Shown here: positions 20,263-32,185 of the stretch, in pieces
Position numbering within the stretch: the first letter of the stretch is position 1
Layout of the letters: each line of letters starts with the position of its first letter
NCBI RefSeq assembly: GCF_035222375.1
Contig: NC_085889.1
Coordinates: forward strand, 1,302,001 to 1,366,000
Length of the DNA: 64,000 nt
Direction: 5' to 3'
DNA from: Podospora pseudocomata
Taxonomy: Eukaryota; Ascomycota; Sordariomycetes; Sordariales; Podosporaceae
Made by a program: the position numbers and the translations under genes
Notes under the pieces: model-generated
The model's input: only the letters and a program-made list of their open reading frames with translations
Told to the model about the DNA's origin: nothing
Databases searched by the model: none

Positions 20263-22579
20263 TCATCTCGACTCTTCCTCCCTCTCCTGCATCCACTCGG
20301 GCGCCAAATCAGCAACCACGGCCTCCTGCTCCGCCAGCTCCTCCTCCGTCGAGGCGGAGTGTATCGATCCATTACCCAACGCCCGTTCAAAAAGCTCCTC
20401 GGGGCTGGCATCCTCCTCAACAACCTCATCCTCCTCCCCGGGTTGGGGCTCCCAGAGTGGATACCTAGGAGACTCCCCCTCCTCTTTGTGCTGACCAGCG
20501 AACTCAAACACCGATCCCATCTGGGACACAGGTTGATGCTCAGGAAGTATATCCACCGGGACAATCTTGCCCGATGCCTCAACAAAATACGCCACAGCAA
20601 CTTGCTCCACCTCCCCGGGAACTTCAGGCTCTTGCGGCTCTGCTGGCGGTGGGGAGTCAGGTTTCTCTTCATCGCGGCTAGACTTAGCCATGGTGTAAGT
20701 CGACTCAGAGTCAAATGCCGACGGCATAGGGGAGTCTTTGAACAGGGGTGGGAGTCGGCGGGGTGATTCCGACGAGAACTTGTCCTGAGAAGAGCTGTTG
20801 GTTTGGATGGGGATGGCGTTGGTCATGATGGCCGGGTTGGGCACCATGGTCGTGCGGGCGCCTTCGAGAACGAACTTTGTCGCGAGCATCTTGTCCATGC
20901 TGTGGCGCTTCATGAAGAGGGAGATGAGGAAGGCGGCGACGGAGGCGCCGGTGATGGTCCAGTAGACGCCGTGGAAGCCGGCGACGTCTGGGTGTGGGAG
21001 GTGTCAGTTTGAAGCTAGAAAAGAGCGGGGAAGGGGCGGTTGACTCACAGGCTTCGAGGGCGCCGATCCGGACAGGATCGGTAGGGTCCATGGCGGCCAT
21101 CTGAACAACGAATGCCTCTGAGTCGTGAGCAATCTCCTCCGGCATGCCTAGCTCGTCGAGCTTCTTGACCATGAGGTTCTGAAAGACTGTACCACCGACT
21201 GCGACACCGATGGACATTCCCATGGTGCGCATGAAGGCGTACATGGCTGCGGCTCGGCCGGCGTCTTCGACCCGGCTGATAGCCTGGATGCCGACGTTGA
21301 CGCTGGTGAGGAGGATGCCATGGCCGATACCGAAGACAGCGAGAATGACAGCCCAGACGGGGGTGGGGGTGTCGGTGTCGAAGAAGTGGAGGAGACCGCA
21401 GCCGATGGCGGTGATGGCCCAGCCAGACCAGATCGCCCAGCGGTAGTGGCCTGTTCGGGAGGAAATGAGAGAAACGACGATGCTTCCGGGGAGCAGGAGA
21501 CATGTGACTGGGAAGATGTCGAGTCCGGATTGCGTCGGCTTTTCGAACCGAACCGCGGTGAAGTAGAAGGGAACGTAGTACAGCGCACAAAAGAGAATAA
21601 AGCCCTGGAAAAGAGCACAAGCATAGGCGGCAAGCGCGCTCCCACTGCAAAACAGCTGCGGCCTCAAAAACGGCTCCCTCGCCCCATAGCTCTCCCAAAC
21701 AACACTCATGGCAACACTGAGCACACCTACCACCATGGGCGCGATGACCTGCGCAGACGACCACTCAAACTGCACACCTCCCCAGCTCATGCCAACCAAG
21801 AAACTCGTCAACCCCCCAATAAACAAAAACCCGCCCAACCAATCCACCCTTGCAAGCTTGCTCCTCAAGCTCGTCCGCTGAGTCGTCAGCTTGACATAGC
21901 AAGGAATCAACACCAGGCCCAACGCGCAAAAAGGCAGGTTGATGTAGAAGCACCAACTCCAGAATGCCTTCTCGACAAACAACCCCCCAATCAAGGGCCC
22001 AAGCACACTCCCCAGCGCCCACGCAGCCAGCACCAAAGAAAAGTACTTTGGCCTCTGTCTCAGCGGCACAATATCCGCAAAAATAACCTGTCCCATAGTA
22101 ATAATCCCCCCACCGCCAATCCCCTGCACCGACCTCCCCGCAAAAAAAACAGTAAAGTTCTTCGCAATCGGGGCGCACAGAACGGTGCCGAGGGTGAAGA
22201 ACAAGACCGAAAAGATGAGCATCTCCTTTCTGCCAAAGATGTCAGACAAGGCGGCGATGAAGGGCTGGCACACGGCACAGGACAGGAGGTAGGATGTCCC
22301 TGCCCAAAAGGCGTCTGTTGCCGTCCCGCCGAGGTCGATGGCGAGGGTGGGGAGGACGGACACGAGGATGGTTGCGTCGAGGGCAACCATGAGGGAGATG
22401 ATTGCGAGGGTGATCATGACGGCGTATTCCTGTTTTCCTGGTTTCCACTCGAGCTCTTGCTTGAGGGTGAGGCCGTGGTGGGGGTCTTCGCCTCGCTCGA
22501 GGGAGGAGGAGGAGGAGGGGGTGTCGTCCCGGGATCGGGGCATTACTGTTAGAGATGGGCGGTGGCGGTGGGTTGGCAT
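20263..22579 (-). CDS. MFS drug:H+ antiporter, 14-TM (DHA2) type
   Basis: Two exons (21049-22579 and 20263-20987; intron 20988-21048, GTGAGT to CACCCAG) give 751 residues from the ATG at 22579; an ATG at 22543 is an alternative start. The N-terminal cytoplasmic tail is followed by TM1 (LMVALDATILVSVLPTLA). MFS motif A, SDIFGRKEM, lies between TM2 and TM3, and ALGSVLGPLIGG (antiporter motif C) is in TM5. The last TM is encoded by exon 2. A cytosolic tail of about 215 residues follows, acidic and Pro/Ser/Glu-rich and unusually long for this family. Such proteins export toxins or drugs across the plasma membrane; the substrate is unknown and no biosynthetic cluster adjoins. Confidence 0.88.
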
Positions 22580-24511
22580 CAAGTTGTCTATCGATGGGAT
22601 ATAGGGGCGGGTGGTGGGAGGTTTCGTAAAGGGGGAAGAACAAAAACCCAAGAGGGAAACTGGAAAAAGGAACGAGTGGCCTTGGACACGGGAGACTTAA
22701 CACCGAAGCAGACAGGGGCTTGTCATGCGGGCTGTTTTGTTGCTAAGGGGGGAAAGCGTCTGTCCTCAGGATCGAAGAATTAAAAGAACCGGTGGGTAGG
22801 AAGGGGGGATATACCACTGCTTCAGGGGAGTTTGGGAGGAGTCTGTCGGTTCCGGTTTTCTTTATCTCTCACATTCCCCTCCTTCCGAAGTGTATGGACA
22901 TGTGGTGAAAGTGGCAAGTCGTCTGTCTTGTTTGATGGTGATAAGGTGCAGAACCAAGATGCTACCGCACGTCAAGCGCAGGTGAGGTCAGGAAGGAATT
23001 AGCTCACAGTCATCTCAGTCCAGGAAACGCACCATTCGGTTCAAGTTTTCTGTTATGGCATGGAGTCACAGAGTTTGGGGATTTGCATGTCAGTGAGGGT
23101 CGGATGGGAAGAGCGGGCATGCCCAGGGGTAAACAGGCTTATAGCACCAAACGTCAGAGTGGGACTACTGCTAGATGTGTCTAGATACAGGTCATCATGC
23201 TGGATACGTTGACTCTCACGTGGCTAACGTTGAGTTGCACTGACGATGGCTGATATAGCGTACGTGAATGGCTGTTTGCAGTGGAGGGTGGGGTGAGTGA
23301 TACTCAGACTTGGATCGCAGTATCACAACAGCCATTGATCTCAACCAATGGCTGATCACATACATCTTGGGAAAAATTACCAACAATAGCAATCCCAGAC
23401 TCAATATCGGTCTGTCATGAATAGATGGAAAGACAACGGTATATGGTAGGGTCGCAACGGGTGGCGCCTCCCTCCCGCAGCGAACAGCCGTCCGCGTTAT
23501 TGGACACAGCCCACATGGCGAATGGGAGACTGGAACGTCGATTGGCGACAAGATTGGCCTGTGGGTGGCTGCAGCCGCTGTTTCAAAGAGAAGTTTCCCC
23601 CAGCTGAAGCTGCAGGTGCAAGTTCCCCGCACTTGACCACCCATCTGGACTAACAAGAGACCGTCTTGAAGTTTATTCTCGGTGACAGCTTACCTTATTT
23701 TGACCTGGGTGGTATCACAGGGTTATCCATATCTCGGAGAGAAAGCAATGTTGATCGACAAGGGCGGTGATGGGCAAAGAGACAATACCATGAACCAGCA
23801 CCCGAAATGTTCCACAAAGATGAGGACTCTAAGCAGCATGGCAGTCACATAGTCACATGGGAAAAGTTTGTTTGATATCACTACTAACAACTTGGACTGG
23901 AGCCACGGTGCAAGCCATGCAACTGCCGGCACTAGCACACCGTTCCCGAAGCGGGCATTGCAGAAAAACCGATGCCTTTCCAGATGGCGTCAGTTTCGCA
24001 TGCTCTGGAGCTTCATAAACCCCGTCGTCGCTTGCACCATGCTGGGGCTGATGTCATGACTATTTGCCAGCTTCCAGCTTAGAGCTATGCAGCTGAGCAA
24101 GTGCATGGAACCTCATTTCTCAACACGTTATCTACCACGGGCTGAACAAAACAGCCGTTTCCCCGACTATGACCAGCCCTGCGCCTCTCTTACGCGCTTA
24201 CCGTCCATGATAGGACGCAAACTAGAGTTTTATCTCTGCCACCAAACCAAATGTAACCCTACCTACTTCGCTGTGTTTCACAGGCTGTCCCCATCGATCG
24301 TGTTTAACCTCTGGTATATCGGACTGTGTGATGGGAGAACAGCGGCAAATGTTTGCCAATTCAGGAACGGGAAAAGACAAGGCATTTGTCCCCGTGGTGC
24401 AGCTGAAATGGTGTGACATTGCAGCCAGGAACCAAACTGCTATATTTGTCGACACGTATTTGTGCTGTCTTGCACAGCAGCTAGGTGTCTACTATGATAC
24501 CGGCGGGCGGA
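22580..24511. other. long intergenic region, no gene seen
   Basis: About 1.9 kb between the MFS gene (minus) and the hydrolase (plus), so it contains two divergent promoters. Open frames here are short and overlapping, and none has a recognisable motif. Confidence 0.5.
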
Positions 24512-24518
24512 TATAATA
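24512..24518 (+). promoter_or_regulatory. TATA-like element of the DUF829 gene
   Basis: TATAATA lies 77 bp upstream of the ATG at 24589 and is preceded by a GC-rich CCGGCGGGCGG. Position fits a core promoter; not proven. Confidence 0.3.
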
Positions 24519-24588
24519 CCTCTGTGATCACAAACCTCCATCAGTCTGCCCTGCCTCACCTACCTAATGACAACTACACCTCACCAAC

Positions 24589-25653
24589 ATGACCTCTTCA
24601 TCTCCCATCCCAGGCTTCACCCCCCTCTCCCCCACAATCCACCTCTATCAACCCCCTTCCCCTACTCTCACCCATCATACCTCCCCCAACCCTCCCCAAC
24701 TAATAATCCTCTGCACCTGGACCTCCGCCAAACCAGCCCACATAGCAAAATACACCACCGCCTACCAATCCCTCCACCCCACCACCCCCATCCTCCTAAT
24801 AACAACCCACATCACCGACCTAATCATCCACTCCATCCCCCACAAGGCAAAATCCCTCCTCCCCGCCCTGACTTACCTCCTCAGGCTCCCAGCCACCACC
24901 CCAGGACCATACTTCTCCCCCTTCTCCCCCCCAACCGCGCGATTACCCCCCGGCTCAATCCTCCTGCACACCTTCTCCGAAGGCGGCTCCTTCGCCGCCG
25001 TCTCCCTCGCCACAACCTACCTCCACCACTCAAAACAAAAGCTCCCAGTCGGGGCATTCATCTTCGACTCCACGCCCGGAAGCCCAACACCGTCTTTTGC
25101 CTCCTCCACGGCAGCCTTTGCGAGGACACTCCCCGGTTTTTGTCAACATAATGTTATTCGGAAGAGCGTTGGCGGGGTGGTGTACCTCTCTTTTCGGGCC
25201 CGCTCAGGCAACAGAGACAAAGCGCGGCGGGACTGGCTGCACTTTACACAACTGGGGTTAAATAACGAAAGGCTATGGGATTCATCATCTGAGAGTGTCC
25301 CAACTACGTACCTCTTTAGCGAAAAGGACGATCTTGTCTTGTGGGAAGATGTGCAAGACCATGCGGTCAGGGCAAAGAGACGGAGCTTGATGGTTAGGTT
25401 TAAAGAGACGGGGCACTGCGGGCATGTCATGGGGGAGAGGGAGAGGGGGATATACTGGGCTGCTGTGAGGCTGACATGGGAAGGGGTGAGGGTTGATGGG
25501 GGGTTGGGGGTGAAACTACATGGTTTGGGGAGGACAACGGTAGGGTGGAACAACAGAAAGGGGTGGCTTAGTTTGGATAGTTTGTGTCTGGAGGAGGAGG
25601 AGGAGGAGGAGGAGGAGGAGGAGGAGGAGGAGGAGGAGAGAATAAGGACATGA
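24589..25653 (+). CDS. DUF829 / TMEM53-PaxU-like alpha/beta hydrolase
   Basis: Single exon, 354 residues, ATG in good context (CCAAC before ATGA). Conserved features of the DUF829 family are LIILCTWTSAKPAHIAKY near residue 40, the nucleophile-elbow-like HTFSEGGSF near residue 127, FIFDSTPGSPTP, the strand YLFSEKDDLVLWEDV, and the ETGHCGHV block that supplies the C-terminal His. In Penicillium a member (PaxU) sits in the paxilline cluster, but most family members have unknown substrates and no such cluster is visible here. The protein ends in an all-Glu run encoded by a GAG microsatellite, likely variable in length. Confidence 0.8.
   Translation: MTSSSPIPGFTPLSPTIHLYQPPSPTLTHHTSPNPPQLIILCTWTSAKPAHIAKYTTAYQSLHPTTPILLITTHITDLIIHSIPHKAKSLLPALTYLLRLPATTPGPYFSPFSPPTARLPPGSILLHTFSEGGSFAAVSLATTYLHHSKQKLPVGAFIFDSTPGSPTPSFASSTAAFARTLPGFCQHNVIRKSVGGVVYLSFRARSGNRDKARRDWLHFTQLGLNNERLWDSSSESVPTTYLFSEKDDLVLWEDVQDHAVRAKRRSLMVRFKETGHCGHVMGERERGIYWAAVRLTWEGVRVDGGLGVKLHGLGRTTVGWNNRKGWLSLDSLCLEEEEEEEEEEEEEEEERIRT
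25591..25638 (+). repeat. (GAG)16 microsatellite in coding sequence
   Basis: Sixteen perfect GAG triplets encode a poly-Glu run just before the C-terminus of the DUF829 protein. Confidence 0.9.
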
Positions 25654-26991
25654 CAAGTTGAAAAAGAAAAAAAGAAAAAAAAAAGGAAACAAAAAGAAAT
25701 CGAAACAACTACCTTATTTAATCCTTCCTCCGTTTCCTAGAGGGTCCCACGTCCTAACTCTCTAAGCTAGAGAATATCTAGCCGTATAATTAATCCCACC
25801 CCAGACCGACAATGACATTCCTCTCCTATTCCTCCCCATGTGTATGTACATCACCGTAATCCTCTGCACAACTCCTTCCCTCAGGCATCACCGCCGTGCA
25901 CCCCAGACTCCTTTGTTCCGCATTACCCAACCCATTTTCTAGCTATTTCAGCCTCCGCGTAGTCTCACACCGATACTCGGCAAGTGTCGTTTGTACCGAG
26001 ATCATCGGAGGGGTGGTCATACATTTGTGTCGTCAATCGACGAGGATAATTGTTGCAAGTTGTGAATCGAAACGTTCAAGGGTATCATATACGTGTATCA
26101 AGCCCCTATAAACATCGAATTCCAGGCGTAATTTCAGGCTGCCGAAAAGCAGGAGGTGGCGCATTGTAATATTCGGGATATCCTGTCCCCGTTCTTTTTG
26201 TTGTTTTGTTGGTGACCCTTTTTTTGGTTTGTCTTGTCATTTTGCTGATGGGGACGGCGCTTTTCGCCATCCCTCGGCGTCTCGATCGTGGTTGTGAATG
26301 GACCGAGAGGGTCAAGCCCCAGAGCTAGACTCTTGTTGGATGGGCTTTCTTGCGGCATCGTGATGGAGGATCCCCCTAAGTACCGCAAGTTTTGGCGAGA
26401 TCTGCAGAAGATGTTTGCAGCAGACTCGATTTGAACTGAGTACCACTCCAGACTCCCCGAGCTCTGAACTCGAGATGAGCAGTTGGACCCAGACGAATGG
26501 GCCACCGACCAGGTTGCCAGTCTGATCGGCGATTTAACCTCTCGGAAAACTGAGTTAAGGGTTCGGTTGGATGAGGGGGTGTGGTGTAGGTTATGGGGAA
26601 GCCGAGCGGTGGTGTCTCGTGGTGGTGGTTGTGGACCTGGGTGAGGTGGATGAAGGCTGAACTCTAATCACCAAAGTCAGTACCAGAATGCTCGGGTCTG
26701 TGGTGTGGCACAAAACCTCCAAGACGGCGCCAAGTGGAACAAAGGGGACCTGTCGAGACATGTCTCAGTTGTTGAAAAAATCAAGTCGATTGCCATGACA
26801 TCCCAAGGACGTCGTGCTTAAAGATTCGCCAGATAACTCCAAACCAAGTATCGATACAGTCCCGCCGCCCGTTTCCCTGGATATCATACATACACTCCTT
26901 TATTCATGACATAAATCATTCCTGCCCATATTCATCCCCAATTCCTATCCTAACGTGCCGTTTTGTCCTTTTCTTCCTCATAGCAAAATCA
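25654..26991. other. intergenic, no confident gene
   Basis: Downstream of the DUF829 gene there is an A-rich stretch (25660-25710). A 123-codon minus-strand frame (26134-26505) has a Gln/Asn/Lys-rich end and no motif; it is not called. Confidence 0.45.
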
Positions 26992-27653
26992 TCATGACTT
27001 GTCCTGGAGAGGACTTCCCCGGAGAGGGCTTCCTCGCAAGGGACTCCCTCGTAAGGGGCTGCCTCGGCTGCTATCCCTCTTGGGCCATTGGTTATTGGTC
27101 CCGTCCAGATCGTCAAATGGGTCTAAGTGGTCGTTGAGCTGGGCGGCGCTCAGCTTTGCTTCCTTGGGGGCATCTAGAGGGTCTCTTGAACGTCGACCAA
27201 AACCGCTGGGCGAGCCCTCAGGCGAGAATTTGGAGTCGCTATCATGTGCGCGTGATCGCTTCGTGGAGGGTACATCGTCAAGACCGTAGTCTGCCGCTTG
27301 GAACCGATCGCTCTTGTCCTCGCTCGCATCTCTCTTCTTCTTCCGGCGGTGCAAAAATGCAAGGACGCTCAAAGTGCAAATAATGAGGGCACCACTTGTA
27401 GACACTCAGTCAGCAATGGTTCGCCAAGCGCATATGATGCCAAGAGCGAGGTAAACACTCACAAAACACTGCCAACCACAATCCAGGTAATTTTGGCGGT
27501 CGAAATGCCGGGCTTCTCGCACAGATTGATATTTGGTTGCGGGCTGCACTCGTCGTCCTCGCGAGGGAGGAGCATGGCGGCTACTGCGCGCTTGAGCTTC
27601 GCAGCAGACCAATGCTGCATGCTTGCAGCGGGAGCTATCCCTTGGGGCGCCAT
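26992..27653 (-). CDS. small single-pass membrane protein with GSPLR repeats
   Basis: Exons 27463-27653 and 26992-27394; the intron 27395-27462 has GTGAGT, a CTGAC branch site and an AAG acceptor. The product is 197 residues from ATG 27653, or 171 from ATG 27575, which may be the true start (MLLPREDDECS). A short luminal part with two Cys (CSPQPNINLC) precedes one membrane span, created across the splice site (IVVGSV, then FGALIICTLSVLAFLH). It is followed by a basic RRKKKR stop-transfer and a charged cytosolic tail. The segment KSDRFQAADYGLDDVPSTKR resembles the juxtamembrane DFGL motif of a common fungal family of small membrane proteins with unknown function. The C-terminus carries four GSPL[RQ] units. 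Confidence 0.7.
27001..27060 (-). repeat. 15-bp coding minisatellite
   Basis: Four imperfect 15-bp units encode the GSPLR/GSPLQ repeats at the C-terminus of the membrane protein. Units differ at several silent positions. Confidence 0.8.
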
Positions 27654-29438
27654 TACTGCTTGGGAGGTTGGTGTTGGTGTAATTCTAGGGAAAAAGCGAT
27701 TGCAAAGCGATTACAAAGTGATTGACCCAGTTTCCGTTCCCTTCGGGTTCCGCCAAAAATCAGACCATCTGCTTTTCAATCTTCCAGCGATTGTCGAAAA
27801 ATGGTCGGGGTCTGTTGGCCGCACTTGAAGAGAAACCGACGGCGGGCCGCTTTGTGTAAGCGTGTGCCGTAGCGGGAGGTGGTGCGCTCAGGAACGTGGA
27901 AAAAGGCAGTGCGGGCAGTCTGTTGGTATGTTGTCCGCGACACGTTGGGAACACCGGAGGTCCACAAGACAAGATAGCAGCGAAGGTACAGGTTTCGAAG
28001 TCGAAAACGAAGGTGAGGATGAAGACGAAACACGCATCACATCAAACCGCCGGGGCTGACAGGAAGATAAAGAAAGGCCGTTGGCATAGCGTCACAGTCT
28101 TGTTGTTAATTGAAATCCTGAATCCGGAATCGTTGCGAGCGGTAGGTGACGTCGAGAGCGTGTCCGTGTCAAGGGATAATTGCCAACCGAACGGCGCAGT
28201 CTGATTGGTGCCTCACACTCAGAAATGCAGGAAGCCGGGATCCACCCCGGCATGCAAGCGATGCTGCAGCATAAATTCGCTGATGTGATTGGGCGAGAGG
28301 GTGCTTGACGATGGGGGAGTTTCACGCTGCAAAAACAAGCACCTCGCCTGGAGACAGGATCTTTTGGAGGCATCCAGGCCCCGTTCAGCAGGAGGAAGTT
28401 CGTGTTGTCAACAGACGAACCCACGGCTAGGTACGGAAGCGAGCAAGTATCACGAACACAACAGTTTTCGCCGCGGAAACGCTCCAGCGGACTAATGCTG
28501 TGCCATGAGTCGGATGGTCCCATAGTAAACCTGCAGTCAAGATCGCCAAACAGGGAACTAAACAACCTCGTCTTGGACGTCATGGAGATACTATCTACAG
28601 TACACTGATATTCACAGCTTGCCAAAATCCTGGACAACACAAGCTTTTGGTTCTACTGATCATAATGCTTGACTTAGTTTGAGTTGTCCATAGCCACAAC
28701 TTATGTTCCAATCTCCGTCCAACGGCATGTCGGGAGTGCTGTGTTGCCACGTTTTGATTGAACCGACATGAAGATATTCTATCTCTGACACGTTGCACGG
28801 CCAGCTTGGAAAGATCGACCGGGCGATGCCGGTGTTCCGTTTCATAGGCCCTCTTTCATAAGAGAGATGCTATCACCAAACAGTGGACGGGGTCGAATCC
28901 AGGACAACGGTTGAGGTCATGGCTTTCCACAGCACTGCAACGGTCTTTTAGTTCCCCGCTAAAAGATACGTACCGGGGCGCATCCCCCACATTTGGTACA
29001 TGACAGATGCTGGTTGGAAACAGAAATTGCTGGCCTCTTCCTGGCTTACGCCCGGCTCATTGTGAAACAACTCAAACAGGACATCCTTTCTCTCACAGTG
29101 AGGCCGTTGAAATTCTGCTCCCAACCCCACCAGAAGCTGGGGATTTGGTGGGGGTTTATTGAATCTCTGCACTGGCCCGTGCACTTCGAGCCAAGGGCGA
29201 CTCGGCTGGCAAGGGCGGTCATCTGATTGCTTTTACGTGATTGGCCACCGGCTCTTGATCTTCGTTCGGTCGAGAAATCCACTCACTGAATGTCACAACC
29301 CGTTCGAGAAAATTGCCGACATCTTACCGCCGACAAAGTTCAAAGTCGACGCTCCAGATCGCCAGATCCCAGCCGGCAGTATTTCTGGTTGACGGCTACT
29401 CACCAGCATATCTTACACCAAAACTTCACACCGATACA
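27654..29438. other. long intergenic region, no confident gene
   Basis: Contains the promoters of two divergent genes. The longest frame (28092-28640, minus, 182 codons) has no motif or plausible promoter context and is not called. I see no RNA gene here. Confidence 0.45.
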
Positions 29439-31677
29439 ATGTCTACAAACCCGGGCACCATGCGAGGCCCAAGCCGGACCGGCCAGCGCGGCGGCATCCC
29501 TTTCACCCCCAATACCCCTACGACATCGTCTGCCTCTTCGGCAATCCCCAGACCAGTCGAAACCACCCATGCTGCCCCCAGCGAGAGCGGCGCCTCCTTG
29601 AGTGCCGGCAGACAAAAACAAGCAAAGCGGGACGAGGTATGTATTTTGGCTTCTTTTTCTTCTTGTTCTGAGCCAGTTATCGGCTCGTCTTGGCGCCTCT
29701 ATTTCGCATCTCCTGACCAGTGACGCGGCGGACGAGGAGAAATACCACTTGGTGGGCGACAGGATGAAGACTTACTCTGTAACTACCAGGCCATCCGCCG
29801 CAAGCTTGAGAGTGATCTCTCCAAGAAGAAGCATCTTACCAGCCGAGCCCGCCATTCCCGCAAAGCCCCTCCCGGCACCGTCCTTGCCCTCAAGCCTAGC
29901 CCCGCCCTCCAGATCAAGCCCGCGACGACCGTTTCCGAGGCTGCCCAGTTGATGGCCGCGAAAAGGGAAGACTGCGTGCTTGTTACCGACGACGATGAGA
30001 GAATTGCCGGCATCTTCACCGCCAAGGATCTCGCCTTCCGCGTTGTTGGAGCTGGGTTGAAGGCCGCCAATGTCACCATTGCCGAAATCATGACCAAGAA
30101 CCCCCTCTGCGCCAGAACCGATACCAGTGCCACCGATGCCCTCGACCTCATGGTCCGCAAGGGCTTCCGCCACTTGCCAGTTATGGACGAGAACCAAGAC
30201 ATCTCTGGTGTGCTCGATATCACAAAGTGCTTTTACGAGGCCATGGAGAAGTTGGAGCGGGCCTACTCTTCGTCTCGCCGTCTCTACGACGCCCTCGAGG
30301 GTGTGCAGTCCGAATTGGGCACAAGTCAGCCTCAACAGATTATTCAGTATGTTGAGGCCTTGCGGTCCAAGATGTCGGGTCCTACCCTCGAGTCGGTCCT
30401 CAACGGCATCCCACCCACCACTGTCAGCGTGCGGACATCGGTCAAGGAGGCTGCCCAGTTGATGAAGGAGAATCACACCACAGCCGTCTTGGTGCAAGAT
30501 CAGGGCGCTATTACGGGTATCTTCACCAGCAAGGATGTTGTCCTGCGTGTTATTGCCCCAGGCCTTGATCCTGCCACCTGCAGCGTCGTCCGTGTGATGA
30601 CCCCTCACCCCGACTTTGCGCCCATGGACATGACCATCCAGGCTGCTCTTCGCAAGATGCATGGTATGTTTACTTGTCCAAACTTTGGTGAGATCAAACT
30701 AATACGGTGCTTTAGATGGCCACTACCTCAACCTCCCGGTGATGAACGATGGAGGCGAGATCGTCGGTATGGTCGATGTACTCAAGCTCACATATGCCAC
30801 TCTCGAACAGATCAACACGATGGGGACAGGCGCCGACAACGAAGGACCGGCATGGAACAAATTCTGGCTCTCGCTTGACCACGAGACCGAGTCCATGGTC
30901 TCTGGTGACGGCTCCCATCACCACACCCACCACACCCGCTCCGTCATGTCCCCCGATATGTCCCGCGACAGAATCAACGACAGCGTTGCGCCCGGCGATT
31001 CAGCCAGCCATGCGGGTGTTGATTCGCCCCCCCATAGTGCTGTGGCGCCCATCACACCCGAACTCCCACCCAGCGAGATCCCATTCGCCTTCAAGTTCAA
31101 GGCGCCTAGCGGGCGTGTCCATCGTCTGCAAGTGACTGCTGCGCACGGCATGGAGGAATTTGTTGCCAACGTCGCAGCGAAGCTCGGCGCCGAGGTGGAG
31201 ACTATTGGAGGTGCACCAGCGGTTGAGGATGGTCTGCTCTCTGGCGGATTTGCCCTGAGCTATCTGGATGATGAGGGTGATTCGGTTTCCATCACAACAG
31301 ACCAGGATCTCCTGGAGGCCATTCTCCTGGCTCGTCATGGCCACCGCGAGAAGGTCGATCTCTTTGTTCATCACCCCAACCAACCTCCCGTTGCCGTCGC
31401 CCCAGCGCCAGAACCGGTGGTTCACCCCACTCCTCCTGCCTCGTCAGTAGTCAGAGAGCGGAGAAAGGCACACCACGAGGAGGAGTCCGAGGAAGAGGAG
31501 GACGAATCTGAGGAGGAGGCGCCTGTTCGCCGGAGAACCCGCACGCGAACTGCGCCTCTTCAGCAGGAACAGGTCATTGCCGGTGTCCCTAATGAGCTCC
31601 TGCTGCCAGGTGCTATTGTCACATTGGCCGTCGTTATCATTGGTGTGTTTGCCATTGGTAGAGCGTCTAGCAGATAA
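29439..31677 (+). CDS. CBS-domain and PB1-domain protein with C-terminal membrane anchor
   Basis: Three exons (29439-29636, 29790-30663, 30716-31677) encode 677 residues; the introns have GTATGT donors and CAG/TAG acceptors. A Ser/Pro-rich N-terminus leads to a basic helix (AIRRKLESDLSKKKHLTS). Two Bateman pairs follow, giving four CBS motifs, for example IAGIFTAKDLAFRV, HLPVMDENQDISGVLD, ITGIFTSKDVVLRV and LNLPVMNDGGEIVGMVDVLK. A PB1 domain comes next (FAFKFKAPSGRVHRLQV to YLDDEGDSVSITTDQDL). After an acidic stretch, a hydrophobic tail (LLLPGAIVTLAVVIIGVFAI) forms a tail anchor. The family includes S. pombe Mug70. CBS pairs usually sense adenine nucleotides and PB1 mediates protein pairing; the actual role is unknown. 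Confidence 0.9.
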
Positions 31678-32185
31678 ACAGATGTGGCAGGCGGGAGAGG
31701 AATGTTGGGAGTATATATCCGCTTTTAGGGGGGTGGTGAAAGCAAAATCCGGTGACGAGACGAACGAGCCTTGCGTTGGGGCGAGCCTTTTACGATGCAC
31801 ACCTACAAAACCACTTGGTTCGGGCAGGCGAGGTTCGCGGTGTAGAATTCTTTTGTATCAGACTTCATGACTGCCTATTGATTCCATAGATGATCTAATA
31901 GCACTTTTTTATTTTTCCTTTGTTCCGTAATTGACGGATCCCCCCTCTCTTCTCATCCATTGTCTTCTCACTGCCCCTGAAATGAACAAGTGATGTCGTA
32001 ACGTGGGGTGAGAGACCTCCGATGTGGTGCGGGCGTCGGTTCGGGTGGTCGGCGGCTCGGTGGGGAGCGAAGCACGGGCCACCTCGAATTGGAGCTGCTC
32101 CTCTGGAGAAAAGTTGATTTGCGCTTCGGCCGGCAATAGAACTTCTGGAACTGGTGATGCCTGTTAGACACCCAGCATTCCCGCC
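31678..32185. other. intergenic
   Basis: 3' region of the CBS-PB1 gene and promoter of the uS2m gene. Nothing further is recognised. Confidence 0.5.

Noticed and set aside
21320-22552. 410-codon plus-strand open frame
   Set aside because: Antisense to the first exon of the MFS gene; composition is low-complexity and it reflects codon bias of the real gene.
27001-27060. short regular repeats, checked as a CRISPR-like array
   Set aside because: Units abut without spacers and encode GSPLR in frame; this is a eukaryotic coding minisatellite.
28092-28640. 182-codon minus-strand frame in a gene-poor stretch
   Set aside because: No motif, odd composition and no promoter context.
29772-30662. 296-codon minus-strand open frame
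   Set aside because: Mirror of the CBS-domain exon; Gly/His-rich shadow.
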